Below are positions 8,823-17,780 of a stretch of DNA of 53,864 nt, piece by piece. Position 1 is the stretch's first letter. Each line of letters starts with the position of its first letter. Location: positions 1 to 53,864 of the forward strand of contig NZ_JAAKDU010000014.1 of assembly GCF_011038795.1 (NCBI RefSeq), read 5' to 3'. A program made the translations under genes and the position numbers. The DNA is from Streptococcus tangpeifui. GTDB lineage: Bacteria; Bacillota; Bacilli; Lactobacillales; Streptococcaceae. The notes under the pieces are model-generated. The model saw only the letters and a list, made by a program, of their open reading frames with translations, had not been told where the DNA came from and did no database searches.

Positions 8823-9050
8823 GGGAGTAAGACTTGGTGACTATTACCCCTGCACAGTTCATTAGGTGCTTTAGCTAGCACCAATGAAGCACTGAGGTCC
8901 TAACCCCTTGTTAGCGACCATCCTAATCAATTGTGCGAGGATGGGAGTAAAATGGTCTGGGGAGAGACCATTTCAGGTCACAACCTTAAAATCAGGACGT
9001 GGTGAGAACCAAAATTTTCAATTTTTTGGGTTGATTCTACTCCCCTTTTT
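8823..9050 (+). repeat. Structured non-coding region, possible intergenic repeat or small RNA
   Basis: No gene fits the 455 bases between acpP and comR. The stretch folds extensively. GGGAGTA (8823) can close with TACTCCC (9038), next to a T run at 9046-9050. TTCATT-GGTGCT pairs with AGCACC-AATGAA (8858-8888, one bulge). GCACAGTT (8852) pairs with AATTGTGC (8929). CCATCCT (8918) pairs with AGGATGG (8938). AATGGTCT pairs with AGACCATT (8951-8972). GGGAGTAA occurs twice (8823 and 8943). It resembles in style the palindromic intergenic repeats of streptococci, and I cannot name the family. Confidence 0.5.
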
Positions 9051-9207
9051 GTTTGCTGGGAAAAAGGAAATTTTAATCTTTGTTTAAGTTTTAGAATCTT
9101 AACTTTTTCTGTAAATAAAGATACAAGATTGTTATTTAAACGATACTAATATTTGATAAAATAGAGATGAGAGATGAAGGGTAATAAAAGCTAGAAGGAG
9201 GGCCTTT

Positions 9208-10110
9208 ATGCCTTTCAAATCAACAATTGGTCCCAGAATTCGTCAGGCTAGAGAAAGCCGAAATCTCTCTCGAGACTCAGTCTGTCGCGATGGTAGTCAT
9301 CTGACTGTTCGTCAGTTGATTCGTATTGAAAAGGGAGAATCGTTACCATCACTAGAGAAGTTGGCTTACATTGCTAAGCAGTTAAAGGTCGAACTTTCTG
9401 ATTTATTAGCGGAGGAAAGCCTAGCTATTCCGGCTGATTATTTTGAACTCAAGCATCGTTTAGTAAAATTTCCCACCTATGGCGATCCTGAACGAGTGGA
9501 GCAAAAACAGGCCATGATTGAAGAAGCCTACGAAAAGTATTTCACGGTATTGCCTGAGGAGGAACTGCTCTTTTTAGACCTTTCGGAAAAGATTTTAAAT
9601 TGGAGCCAAACGCAAAAGATAGTAGATATCAAAGAGGTTTATGAGGACGCTTTCGAGCAGATTCAAAGGAAAAAAGTCTATACTATGAATGACCTCATGG
9701 TTGTTGGCTACTACTTGTTTGGAATTCATAACAAAAAATATTATGATAAAAAACTTTTCAATAAGTTAAAAAATCGTCTACTAGAGCAAGAACCTTCGAC
9801 AAATGAGCTCTATAATATTGACCTCTTATCAATTCTTATTTCAGTCTTAGGTGTTTATGTACAACATGGGAATTATCAGGCAACTCTGCCGGTGATCAAG
9901 AAGATTTACCAGCTGATTGAGAAGACCCAACAGCCTATCTATCGGCCTAGTGTTATGATGGTGGAGGCTAAATACTATCTTAATATTGAGGAGGACAAAG
10001 AGAGGGCTACTCAGCTTTATGATCAAGCCATTAACTTCGCAACCTTGTTGGGAGATGAGGTTTTAGCAGATGGTCTGCGTGATGAAAAAGCTGAGGATGA
10101 TCTAGTCTAG
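9208..10110 (+). CDS. comR: ComR-like XRE/TPR transcriptional regulator (RRNPP family)
   Basis: 300 residues. The N-terminal helix-turn-helix (about 8-65, RIRQARESRNLSRDSVCRDG) is followed by a TPR-type peptide-binding region. PTYGDPERVEQKQ at about 88-101 matches the region of S. mutans ComR just after its DNA-binding domain (PTYGDQQR). ComR binds the imported pheromone XIP and activates comS and sigX, opening competence. A perfect ComR box and a tiny peptide gene lie immediately downstream, which supports the call. The start follows GAAGGAGGGCC. The locus differs from S. mutans, where comR follows purB, so it may be a ComR paralogue controlling something else. Confidence 0.8.
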   Translation: MPFKSTIGPRIRQARESRNLSRDSVCRDGSHLTVRQLIRIEKGESLPSLEKLAYIAKQLKVELSDLLAEESLAIPADYFELKHRLVKFPTYGDPERVEQKQAMIEEAYEKYFTVLPEEELLFLDLSEKILNWSQTQKIVDIKEVYEDAFEQIQRKKVYTMNDLMVVGYYLFGIHNKKYYDKKLFNKLKNRLLEQEPSTNELYNIDLLSILISVLGVYVQHGNYQATLPVIKKIYQLIEKTQQPIYRPSVMMVEAKYYLNIEEDKERATQLYDQAINFATLLGDEVLADGLRDEKAEDDLV

Positions 10111-10125
10111 TGACATGAATGTCAC
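10110..10125 (+). promoter_or_regulatory. ComR box
   Basis: GTGACAT-GA-ATGTCAC is a perfect 7+7 inverted repeat with the core reported for ComR operators of comS and sigX promoters. It overlaps the last base of the comR stop codon. A T-rich tract (10126-10134) follows, and TATAAT starts 22 bases downstream, the geometry of ComR-activated promoters. Confidence 0.85.
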
Positions 10126-10147
10126 TTTCTTTTTGGTGAAGATTTTA

Positions 10148-10153
10148 TATAAT
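10148..10153 (+). promoter_or_regulatory. -10 box of the comS-like promoter
   Basis: Perfect TATAAT, 22 bases after the ComR box and 29 bases before the start codon of the short peptide gene. No -35 is seen, as expected for an activated promoter. Confidence 0.8.
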
Positions 10154-10182
10154 GAAAATATCGAAAAGAAAGGATAGAGAAA

Positions 10183-10242
10183 ATGAAAAGGTTAGTTGCA
10201 ATTTTGTTGCTAGCAGCAACGATGGTTTTGTTTACCTTTTAG
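10183..10242 (+). CDS. ComS-like pheromone precursor peptide
   Basis: A 19-codon reading frame, MKRLVAILLLAATMVLFTF, 8 bases after a ribosome site in GAAAGGATAG. It starts with two basic residues and continues as a hydrophobic stretch, the usual form of ComS/SHP precursors. Its transcript begins at a ComR-box promoter directly after the comR-like gene. The mature pheromone would be the last seven to nine residues. The end lacks the WW, WG or other C-terminal motifs of the XIP types I know, so both the pheromone type and its processing are open. Too short for ordinary gene calling. Confidence 0.7.
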   Translation: MKRLVAILLLAATMVLFTF

Positions 10243-10268
10243 GTGAACGCATTAGCAAAATTAAAGAG

Positions 10269-10297
10269 AAACGAGGTTTTAAAAAGGCCTCGTTTTT
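10269..10297 (+). terminator. Terminator after the comS-like gene
   Basis: AAACGAGG pairs with CCTCGTTT around a loop TTTTAAAAAGG, followed by TTTTTA. It closes a transcript of about 130 nucleotides carrying only the peptide gene. Confidence 0.85.
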
Positions 10298-10440
10298 ATG
10301 ATGGATTGAAGCAAGTTTTTCACACAGTGAAAAACAATAAAACCACCAGCGTAGTTGATTTTGAAACTATTTAGCGTCGAAAGTAGTCTATCATGGGGTT
10401 TTTTAGTAACAAGTCTGGGGAAATTGAGTGCTTTCAGACT
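10298..10440. other. Intergenic spacer upstream of the pur control region
   Basis: No gene or clear signal. A short hairpin TTTTTCAC/GTGAAAAA lies near 10316-10337. Confidence 0.5.
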
Positions 10441-10485
10441 AAAACCGAACATTAATAATAATGTAATATTATATTGTTTGTAAAA
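10441..10485 (+). promoter_or_regulatory. Pair of PurBoxes (PurR operator)
   Basis: AAAACCGAACATT (10441-10453) matches the Gram-positive PurBox AWWWCCGAACWWT exactly. A degenerate box in the opposite orientation (ATTGTTTGTAAA, about 10473-10485) follows, and a third CGAACATT core lies at 10539-10546 beside the purC start. In lactococci and streptococci PurR with PRPP acts at such paired boxes upstream of purC. Confidence 0.75.
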
Positions 10486-10487
10486 TG

Positions 10488-10516
10488 TTGAATAAGCTAC
10501 TGAGTTGTGTTAAAAT
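10488..10516 (+). promoter_or_regulatory. Promoter of the pur operon
   Basis: TTGAAT, a 17-base spacer, then TAAAAT, directly downstream of the PurBoxes and 34 bases before purC. Confidence 0.65.
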
Positions 10517-10549
10517 CTAGGGTAACAAACATGGAAGGCGAACATTCTG

Positions 10550-11257
10550 ATGAAAAAACAACTGATTTATACAGGTAAGGCCAAAGATATTTATAATACG
10601 GAAGACGAGAATGAGATTGTAGCGGTTTACAAGGACCAAGCAACCATGCTCAATGGAGCTCGTAAGGAGACCATTAAGGGCAAGGGAGTACTCAACAATC
10701 AAATCTCGTCTTTAATCTTTGAGAAATTAAATGCGGCAGGTGTGGCTACCCATTTTGTTAAGCAATTATCAGAGACTGAACAGCTCAACAAGCGAGTTAA
10801 AATTATTCCTTTGGAAGTCGTTCTTAGAAATTATACGGCGGGTTCTTTTGCTAAACGTTTTGGTATGGAAGAAGGCATCAAATTTGGAAGTCCAATTGTT
10901 GAATTCTACTACAAAAATGATGATTTAGATGATCCCTTTATCAATGATGAACATATTAAGTTTTTGGGGATTGCCACTGATGAGCAAATCGCCTTTCTCA
11001 AGGAAGAGACTCGCCGCATCAATGAACTCTTGACAGGCTGGTTCGGCCAAATCGGTTTGAAATTGATTGATTTCAAGTTGGAATTTGGTTTTGACAAGGA
11101 TGGAAAGATTATTTTGGCAGATGAATTTTCGCCAGATAACTGCCGTCTTTGGGATGTCCAAGGCCATCACATGGATAAAGATGTTTTCCGCAGGGATTTA
11201 GGGAATCTGACTGATGTCTATGAAGTTGTTTTGGAAAAGTTGCAAGGTCTAGACTAG
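10550..11257 (+). CDS. purC: SAICAR synthetase (phosphoribosylaminoimidazole-succinocarboxamide synthase)
   Basis: 235 residues, the usual bacterial length. It joins CAIR and aspartate with ATP. Motifs are [24 protein letters not shown] substrate loop, [24 protein letters not shown] and [12 protein letters not shown]. The start follows GGAAGG. First gene of the purine operon and the site of PurR control. Confidence 0.97.
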   Translation: MKKQLIYTGKAKDIYNTEDENEIVAVYKDQATMLNGARKETIKGKGVLNNQISSLIFEKLNAAGVATHFVKQLSETEQLNKRVKIIPLEVVLRNYTAGSFAKRFGMEEGIKFGSPIVEFYYKNDDLDDPFINDEHIKFLGIATDEQIAFLKEETRRINELLTGWFGQIGLKLIDFKLEFGFDKDGKIILADEFSPDNCRLWDVQGHHMDKDVFRRDLGNLTDVYEVVLEKLQGLD

Positions 11258-11316
11258 GCTGATTGGCTAAGCAGATAGAAATACGAGTTAGGAAATTTAA
11301 AACGAAGGATTTAATC

Positions 11317-14300
11317 ATGGATAAGCGGATTTTTGTGGAGAAAAAGGCTGATTTTCAGATGAAAGCTGTTTCTTTAGTTAGGGAATTGAGACATAATTTA
11401 CAGTTGTCGAGTTTGAAAAAGTTGCGTTTAGTTCAGGTTTATGATGTTTTCAATATTAAGTCGGATCTTTTGGCTAAGGCTGAGGCCCATATTTTTTCTG
11501 AAAAAGTAACCGATCACGTTTTGGATGAGACTGAGGTTAAAAAGGCTTTGAAAACTTACACTTACTTTGCTATTGAAGCCTTGCCGGGTCAGTTTGATCA
11601 AAGGGCAGCCAGTTCTAAGGAAGCTCTCTTACTATTGGGCGGTAGTCCGGACATTCAGGTTAATACAGCTCAACTTTATCTGGTCAATCGGGATATTTCA
11701 GACCAAGAACTAGCGGCCGTTAAAGACTATCTCCTTAATCCGGTGGACTCCCGTTTTAAGGATATTAATCAAGGCTTGGCACCGCAAACTTTTGCGGCTT
11801 CTGATAAGACTATTCCTCGTTTAGATTTCTTTGCGGCTTATTCGGCGGAAGACTTCAAAACCTATAAGGTCAAAGAAGGTCTGGCCATGGAAGTGGATGA
11901 CCTTCTCTTTATTCAGGATTACTTTAAAAAGTTGGGACGGGTTCCTACTGAAACAGAGCTCAAAGTTTTGGATACTTACTGGTCCGATCACTGCCGTCAC
12001 ACAACCTTTGAAACAGAACTTAGAGCCGTTGATTTTTCGCAATCCAAGTTTCAGGAACAGCTGCAGGCAACCTATGATAAATATTTAGCTATGCGGCATG
12101 AATTAGGCCGTGATGATAAGCCTCAAACCCTGATGGATATGGCAACAATCTTTGGTCGGTATGAACGGGCAAATGGCCGTCTGGATGATATGGAGGTGTC
12201 CGACGAAATCAACGCCTGCTCGGTTGAAATCGAAGTTGATGTTAATGGGATCAAAGAACCTTGGCTCCTCATGTTCAAGAATGAAACCCACAATCATCCG
12301 ACAGAAATTGAACCCTTTGGTGGTGCAGCTACCTGTATCGGTGGGGCTATTCGCGATCCATTGTCAGGTCGTTCTTATGTCTATCAGGCTATGCGGATTT
12401 CAGGAGCTGGTGATATTACGACACCAATCGCTGAAACCAGAGCTGGGAAATTGCCCCAACAGGTCATTTCTAAAACGGCTGCTCATGGCTATTCTTCCTA
12501 CGGCAATCAGATTGGACTTGCGACTACTTATGTTAAAGAATACTTCCACCCAGGTTTTGTGGCTAAGCGGATGGAGCTGGGGGCAGTCGTCGGTGCGGCA
12601 CCTAAGGAGAATGTTGTTCGCGAAAAGCCAGAGGCTGGTGATGTCGTTATCCTTCTTGGCGGTAAGACTGGGCGTGACGGTGTTGGCGGGGCGACGGGTT
12701 CTTCCAAGGTGCAAACGGTGGAATCGGTTGAAACTGCTGGTGCAGAAGTTCAAAAAGGGAATGCTTTAGAAGAACGTAAGATTCAACGGCTTTTCCGTAA
12801 AAAAGAAGTGACTCGTCTGATTAAGAAGTCTAATGATTTCGGTGCTGGCGGTGTTTGTGTGGCTATCGGTGAGCTGGCTGATGGTTTGAAAATTGATTTG
12901 GACAAGGTACCGCTCAAATATGCTGGCCTTAACGGAACCGAAATTGCCATTTCAGAAAGTCAGGAACGGATGGCTGTTGTGGTTCGTCCAGAAGATGTGA
13001 ATGCCTTTATTACCGAATCTGCTAAGGAAAATATTCAGGCGGTGGTTGTGGCTGAGGTTACTCAAAAAACCAATTTGGTTATGACTTGGAATGGCCAAAC
13101 TATTGTCAATCTTGAACGCTCTTTTCTTGATACTAACGGTGTTCGTGTCGTAGTTGATGCCAAGGTTGTGGATAAAAAACTAAACTTGCCTGAAGTACGG
13201 CGGACATCGCAAACTAATCTAGAGGCAGATACGCTTGCGGTCCTTGCTGATCTCAACCATGCTAGTCAGAAAGGTTTGCAGACCATCTTTGATAGCTCGG
13301 TCGGCCGGTCAACGGTCAACCATCCACTGGGCGGTCGCTATCAAATTACTCCACCAGAAAGTTCCGTGCAAAAATTACCAGTTGAGCATGGGGTAACCAA
13401 GACTGCTTCAGTTATGGCTCAAGGTTACAATCCTTATTTGGCTGAATGGTCGCCTTACCATGGAGCAGCCTATGCTGTTATTGAAGCGACGGCTCGTTTG
13501 GTAGCGACAGGGGCGGATTGGTCCAAGGCTCGTTTCTCTTATCAAGAGTATTTCGAGCGAATGGACAAGAAAGCAGAACGCTTTGGTCAGCCTCTAGCAG
13601 CCTTGCTGGGTTCTATTGAAGCTCAGATTCAATTAGGCTTGCCTTCTATCGGCGGTAAGGATTCTATGTCTGGTACCTTTGAAGAATTGACGGTTCCGCC
13701 AACTCTGGTAGCTTTCGGAGTAACAACAGCCAATAGCGATAAGATTCTCTCGCCAGAATTTAAAACAGCTGGAGAAAATATCTACTACCTTCCCGGTCAA
13801 GCTCTGAGTCAATCTATTGATTTTGATCTGATTAAGCGAAACTTTGAGACTTTTGCAAGTCTGCAAGAAGATTATCAGATTACAGCAGCATCTGCCATCA
13901 AATACGGTGGTTTGATGGAGAGTCTGGCTCTGATGGCTTTTGGTAATCATATCGGGGTAGATATCAATATTGACAGAGTTGACACTATCTTGACAGGTCA
14001 GCTGGGAGGCTTTGTCTTTACATCTCCTGATCAGATTGACAGAGCTGTCAAGTTGGGTCAAACCAGTGAAAACTTTACACTCCTTGTCAATGGTGTCAAC
14101 ATGTCTGGGGAAAAGCTTCTGTCAGCTTTTGAAGGCAAACTTGAGGAGGTTTACCCGACTGAATTTAAACAGGCGATGGAACTTGAAGAAGTACCAGCTG
14201 TCTCAACAATGGTTGTCAAAGAGGCTAAGAACAAGATAGATAAGCCTTTGGTTTACATTCCTGTTTTCCCTGGAACCAATTCAGAATACGATTCAGCCAA

Positions 14301-15042
14301 AGCCTTTGAGGCGGCTGGTGCTCAAGTTGAACTAGTTCCATTTGTTACTTTAGACGCGGCTACTATTGACAGTTCTGTTAACACTATGGTTGACAAGATT
14401 GACAAGGCTCATATCATCTTTTTTGCAGGTGGCTTCTCAGCTGCTGACGAACCAGATGGTTCAGCTAAATTTATTGTCAACATTTTGTTAAACAATAAGG
14501 TTCGTCGAGCTATTGAAATTTTCATTAAACGCGGTGGGCTCATCATTGGTATTTGTAATGGTTTCCAAGCCTTAGTCAAGTCTGGTTTACTGCCTTATGG
14601 TAACTTTGAAGCAGCGTCTGAAACTAGTCCAACTCTTTTCTATAATGATGCCAATCAGCATGTGGCAAAAATGGTAGAAACACGGATTGCTAATACTAAT
14701 TCACCGTGGTTGACAGGCGTTGAAGTTGGTGATGTTCATACAATACCGGTTTCACATGGTGAAGGTAAATTTGTCGTAACTGCTGAAGAATTTGCTGAAC
14801 TGCGTGATAATGGCCAAATCTGGAGTCAATATGTAGATTTTGATGGTCAGCCATCTATGGATTCTAAGTACAATCCAAATGGTTCCAGTTATGCTATTGA
14901 AGGGATTACCAGCAAGAACGGTCAAATTATTGGTAAGATGGGACACTCTGAGCGTTATGAAGATGGTCTCTTTCAAAATATTCCGGGTAATAAAGACCAA
15001 AAACTCTTTGAATCAGCGGTCAGCTACTTTACAGGGAATTAA
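11317..15042 (+). CDS. purL: FGAM synthase, large single-chain form
   Basis: 1241 residues. It converts FGAR and glutamine to FGAM. The order is N-terminal PurS-like domain (1-150), two synthetase halves with DHCRHTTFET and MFKNETHNHPTEIEPFGGAAT, and a C-terminal class I glutaminase with nucleophile Cys in GICNGFQALVKSG and His in VSHGEGKFV. Most Bacilli use separate PurS, PurQ and PurL; streptococci carry this fused form. I chose ATG 11317 after AAGGA, giving the family start MDKRIFVEKK. A TTG at 11263 would add 18 unlikely residues. Confidence 0.96.
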   Translation: MDKRIFVEKKADFQMKAVSLVRELRHNLQLSSLKKLRLVQVYDVFNIKSDLLAKAEAHIFSEKVTDHVLDETEVKKALKTYTYFAIEALPGQFDQRAASSKEALLLLGGSPDIQVNTAQLYLVNRDISDQELAAVKDYLLNPVDSRFKDINQGLAPQTFAASDKTIPRLDFFAAYSAEDFKTYKVKEGLAMEVDDLLFIQDYFKKLGRVPTETELKVLDTYWSDHCRHTTFETELRAVDFSQSKFQEQLQATYDKYLAMRHELGRDDKPQTLMDMATIFGRYERANGRLDDMEVSDEINACSVEIEVDVNGIKEPWLLMFKNETHNHPTEIEPFGGAATCIGGAIRDPLSGRSYVYQAMRISGAGDITTPIAETRAGKLPQQVISKTAAHGYSSYGNQIGLATTYVKEYFHPGFVAKRMELGAVVGAAPKENVVREKPEAGDVVILLGGKTGRDGVGGATGSSKVQTVESVETAGAEVQKGNALEERKIQRLFRKKEVTRLIKKSNDFGAGGVCVAIGELADGLKIDLDKVPLKYAGLNGTEIAISESQERMAVVVRPEDVNAFITESAKENIQAVVVAEVTQKTNLVMTWNGQTIVNLERSFLDTNGVRVVVDAKVVDKKLNLPEVRRTSQTNLEADTLAVLADLNHASQKGLQTIFDSSVGRSTVNHPLGGRYQITPPESSVQKLPVEHGVTKTASVMAQGYNPYLAEWSPYHGAAYAVIEATARLVATGADWSKARFSYQEYFERMDKKAERFGQPLAALLGSIEAQIQLGLPSIGGKDSMSGTFEELTVPPTLVAFGVTTANSDKILSPEFKTAGENIYYLPGQALSQSIDFDLIKRNFETFASLQEDYQITAASAIKYGGLMESLALMAFGNHIGVDINIDRVDTILTGQLGGFVFTSPDQIDRAVKLGQTSENFTLLVNGVNMSGEKLLSAFEGKLEEVYPTEFKQAMELEEVPAVSTMVVKEAKNKIDKPLVYIPVFPGTNSEYDSAKAFEAAGAQVELVPFVTLDAATIDSSVNTMVDKIDKAHIIFFAGGFSAADEPDGSAKFIVNILLNNKVRRAIEIFIKRGGLIIGICNGFQALVKSGLLPYGNFEAASETSPTLFYNDANQHVAKMVETRIANTNSPWLTGVEVGDVHTIPVSHGEGKFVVTAEEFAELRDNGQIWSQYVDFDGQPSMDSKYNPNGSSYAIEGITSKNGQIIGKMGHSERYEDGLFQNIPGNKDQKLFESAVSYFTGN

Positions 15043-15078
15043 AGCAACGTATCGTAGCACTGAAGGAAAGATAGCAAA

Positions 15079-16167
15079 ATGCCGAAAAAGACAATAGATA
15101 TTGATAATCAAATGGAATTTAGAAAGTTCGTATCTAAATCCCGAAAAGAAATGCGAGAGGCTGTAAAACCTAAGGAATGTGTCCTTTGTGGAAAAGTAAG
15201 AAATGGTTTTTGTAATTCGCATACAATTCCTCAATTATCATTAAAAAATATCACAGAATCTGGTATGTTGCTTCAATCTAGCTATTTAATTGGTAATGAT
15301 ATTGAGAATGAAAGAGGTTTGAATAATTCAGGAACTATTCAAACTATATGTAATGACTGTGATTCACTCTATTTTCAAGAGTATGAAAATGAAAACAATT
15401 TACTGAGTTATCCAAATGATAAAATATTAGCCCAAATTGCTTTAAAAAATTTTCTTTTAGAACTAGTCAGAAGAAAAAGAGAAAAGTATGAGCATCAAAA
15501 ATTATGGTCACTTGAAAATGTTACAAGAGTTTTAAAAATAAACTATAATGACATCTCTGAAAATTATTTGAACGGTTTATCCAAAAGACTGGAAGATGTT
15601 CATAATTCCTTTGATTACGATATTGAAGATTTTTTAAATGAAATTTCAATACATAAAGATGTGATCGAAAACAATCTCACAGGCAGCTATCAAGTTATTT
15701 TCCATGAAATACTTCCTTATAAGACACCGATTGCATTTCAAGGTTCGTTAACTTTGATTAGAGATATGTACGGGTATCCCATTAATAATACAAAAGACTT
15801 TTCAAAAGAAAATCGTATTCAGAAATTACATCTGGCAGTTCTTCCCTTAAGAGAAAATACAATGGTATTGGCTTTTTATCATAAAAGAGATAGGAAGTAT
15901 AAATCTTTAAAAAGTCAATTTAATAGTAGCTCTCGACTAAAGAAGTTAGAGTTTCTTAATTACTTGATATTTGCGTATACTGAAAATTATTATTTTTCTC
16001 CAAAAGTCAAAGATCAAATAAGGACAGATGAAAAATTAGTATTGCTTAGTCAAGAACTTTTTGGTGAACCTAATTTAGGAAATAATATAGAGGCAACTAA
16101 CTATAAGAGAGTAGAGCCGAATGAGATTCCTAATTTTCTTTTAGAAGATTGGGCTTTATCAGAATAA
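15079..16167 (+). CDS. Zinc-finger (HNH-like) protein of unknown function inserted in pur operon
   Basis: 362 residues, not assigned. Near the N-terminus CVLCGKVRNGFCNSHTIPQ and, 50 residues on, CNDCDSLYFQEYE form a CxxC...SH...CxxC zinc site like treble-clef/HNH-type folds, although the usual HNH catalytic set is not clear. The remainder is charged, with an aromatic-rich middle region. Codon use is far more AT-rich than purL and purF on either side. It lies in the same direction, 36 bases after purL and 27 bases before purF, so it would be expressed with purine genes. Transfer is likely. A defence role is only a guess. Confidence 0.75.
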   Translation: MPKKTIDIDNQMEFRKFVSKSRKEMREAVKPKECVLCGKVRNGFCNSHTIPQLSLKNITESGMLLQSSYLIGNDIENERGLNNSGTIQTICNDCDSLYFQEYENENNLLSYPNDKILAQIALKNFLLELVRRKREKYEHQKLWSLENVTRVLKINYNDISENYLNGLSKRLEDVHNSFDYDIEDFLNEISIHKDVIENNLTGSYQVIFHEILPYKTPIAFQGSLTLIRDMYGYPINNTKDFSKENRIQKLHLAVLPLRENTMVLAFYHKRDRKYKSLKSQFNSSSRLKKLEFLNYLIFAYTENYYFSPKVKDQIRTDEKLVLLSQELFGEPNLGNNIEATNYKRVEPNEIPNFLLEDWALSE

Positions 16168-16194
16168 AATTAGTTTTCAACAATAGGAGAAACA

Positions 16195-17634
16195 ATGACA
16201 TACGAAGTAAAATCTCTTAATGAAGAATGTGGTCTGTTTGGTATTTGGGGTCATCCTCAAGCTGCGCAGGTAACTTATTTTGGCCTCCATAGTCTTCAGC
16301 ATCGCGGTCAAGAAGGTGCAGGTATCTTATCCAACGATGATGGGACACTTTTGCGTCACCGCGATACAGGACTGGTGTCAGAAGTTTTTAACAATCCAGC
16401 TGATTTGGAAAAATTAACAGGGCAGGCTGCTATTGGCCATGTTCGTTATGCGACAGCTGGTGAAGCTACAATTGATAATATCCAACCCTTTCATTTTCGC
16501 TTTCACGACGGTCACTTAGGCTTGGCTCACAATGGTAATCTGACCAATGCTCAGACTTTGAGAGCTCAGTTGGAAGACAAAGGAGCCATCTTTTCTAGTA
16601 CTTCAGATAGTGAGATTTTGATCCACCTGATTCGTCACAGTCAGCAAGAAAACTTTATTGATAAGGTTAAAGAAGCGCTTAATACTATTAAAGGTGGTTT
16701 TGCTTACCTGCTCATGGCTGAGGATAAACTGATTGCCGCTCTGGATCCTAATGGTTTTCGTCCTTTGTCTGTTGGTCGTATGAAGAATGGCGCTTGGGTG
16801 GTATCTAGTGAAACCTGTGCCTTTGAGGTTGTCGGTGCTCAGTGGGTTCGAGATGTTAATCCTGGGGAAATAGTCATCATTGATAAAGATGGTATTCAGT
16901 ATGATCATTATACGACCAAAACGCAGTTAGCTATTTGCTCTATGGAGTATATCTATTTTGCCCGTCCTGATTCCACTATTGCAGGGGTCAATGTCCACAC
17001 GGCTCGTAAGCACATGGGTAAGCGTCTGGCTCAAGAGTTTCATCAGCAGGCAGATATTGTCGTTGGTGTTCCTAATTCTTCCTTATCTGCAGCTATGGGT
17101 TTTTCAGAAGAATCTGGTTTACCAAATGAAATGGGGCTGATCAAAAATCAGTATACGCAAAGAACCTTTATCCAGCCGACTCAGGAATTACGTGAGCAAG
17201 GGGTACGCATGAAGCTCTCTGCTGTATCTGGTGTGGTTAAAGGAAAGCGTGTGGTTATGATCGATGATTCCATTGTTCGTGGAACAACCAGCCGTCGGAT
17301 TGTACAGCTCCTTCGTGAAGCAGGGGCAGCAGAAGTACATGTGGCTATTGCCAGCCCGCCTTTGGCTTATCCATGTTTTTATGGTATCGATATTCAAGAT
17401 CGCAAGGAGCTTATCTCAGCTAATCATAGTGTTGAGGAAGTCCGTCAAATCATCGGTGCAGATAGTTTAACTTACTTGTCTAAGGAAGGCTTGATTGAAT
17501 CGGTTGGGTTGAAGACAGATGCGCCAAATGGTGGTCTCTGTGTCGCTTATTTTGATGGCAATTATCCAACGCCGCTGTATGACTATGAAGAACGCTATTT
17601 GGAAAGCCTGAAAGAGAAAACGAGTTTTTATTGA
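16195..17634 (+). CDS. purF: Amidophosphoribosyltransferase
   Basis: 479 residues. It commits PRPP and glutamine to purine synthesis. A short propeptide ends before the nucleophile Cys in EECGLFGIWG. The glutaminase domain has SLQHRGQEGAG and HNGNLTNA, and the phosphoribosyl domain has the PRPP loop VVMIDDSIVRGTTSRR. The start follows AGGAG. A hairpin with weak T tract (about 17636-17662) follows, then a structured element before purM. Confidence 0.97.
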   Translation: MTYEVKSLNEECGLFGIWGHPQAAQVTYFGLHSLQHRGQEGAGILSNDDGTLLRHRDTGLVSEVFNNPADLEKLTGQAAIGHVRYATAGEATIDNIQPFHFRFHDGHLGLAHNGNLTNAQTLRAQLEDKGAIFSSTSDSEILIHLIRHSQQENFIDKVKEALNTIKGGFAYLLMAEDKLIAALDPNGFRPLSVGRMKNGAWVVSSETCAFEVVGAQWVRDVNPGEIVIIDKDGIQYDHYTTKTQLAICSMEYIYFARPDSTIAGVNVHTARKHMGKRLAQEFHQQADIVVGVPNSSLSAAMGFSEESGLPNEMGLIKNQYTQRTFIQPTQELREQGVRMKLSAVSGVVKGKRVVMIDDSIVRGTTSRRIVQLLREAGAAEVHVAIASPPLAYPCFYGIDIQDRKELISANHSVEEVRQIIGADSLTYLSKEGLIESVGLKTDAPNGGLCVAYFDGNYPTPLYDYEERYLESLKEKTSFY

Positions 17635-17676
17635 AGAAAATAAACAGTTATTCTGTTATTTTCAAAACGACAAAAT

Positions 17677-17780
17677 GAAAGGAATTGAACGTTGTATTAG
17701 TTGCTAGTGGGAAAGCCCAGCTTTCTCTATTGCCTGATTAAAAAAGTCTGGTGAACTTTTTCAACGTTCTTGGTATTTTA
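17677..17780 (+). repeat. Structured element upstream of purM (GTATCTTA family)
   Basis: It begins GAAAGGAATT. GAACGTTG (17687) pairs perfectly with CAACGTTC (17762), and the internal hairpins are GGG-AAAG-CCC and AAAAAGT/ACTTTTT. It ends TTGGTATTTTA four bases before the purM ATG. No Shine-Dalgarno lies between the element and the ATG; the only one, GAAAGGA, is at the 5' edge. Other family members precede purE, purB and gudX. Confidence 0.7.

Noticed and set aside
11263..11316. TTG start giving an 18-residue longer PurL
   Set aside because: The family starts at MDKRIFVEKK and ATG 11317 has a ribosome site.
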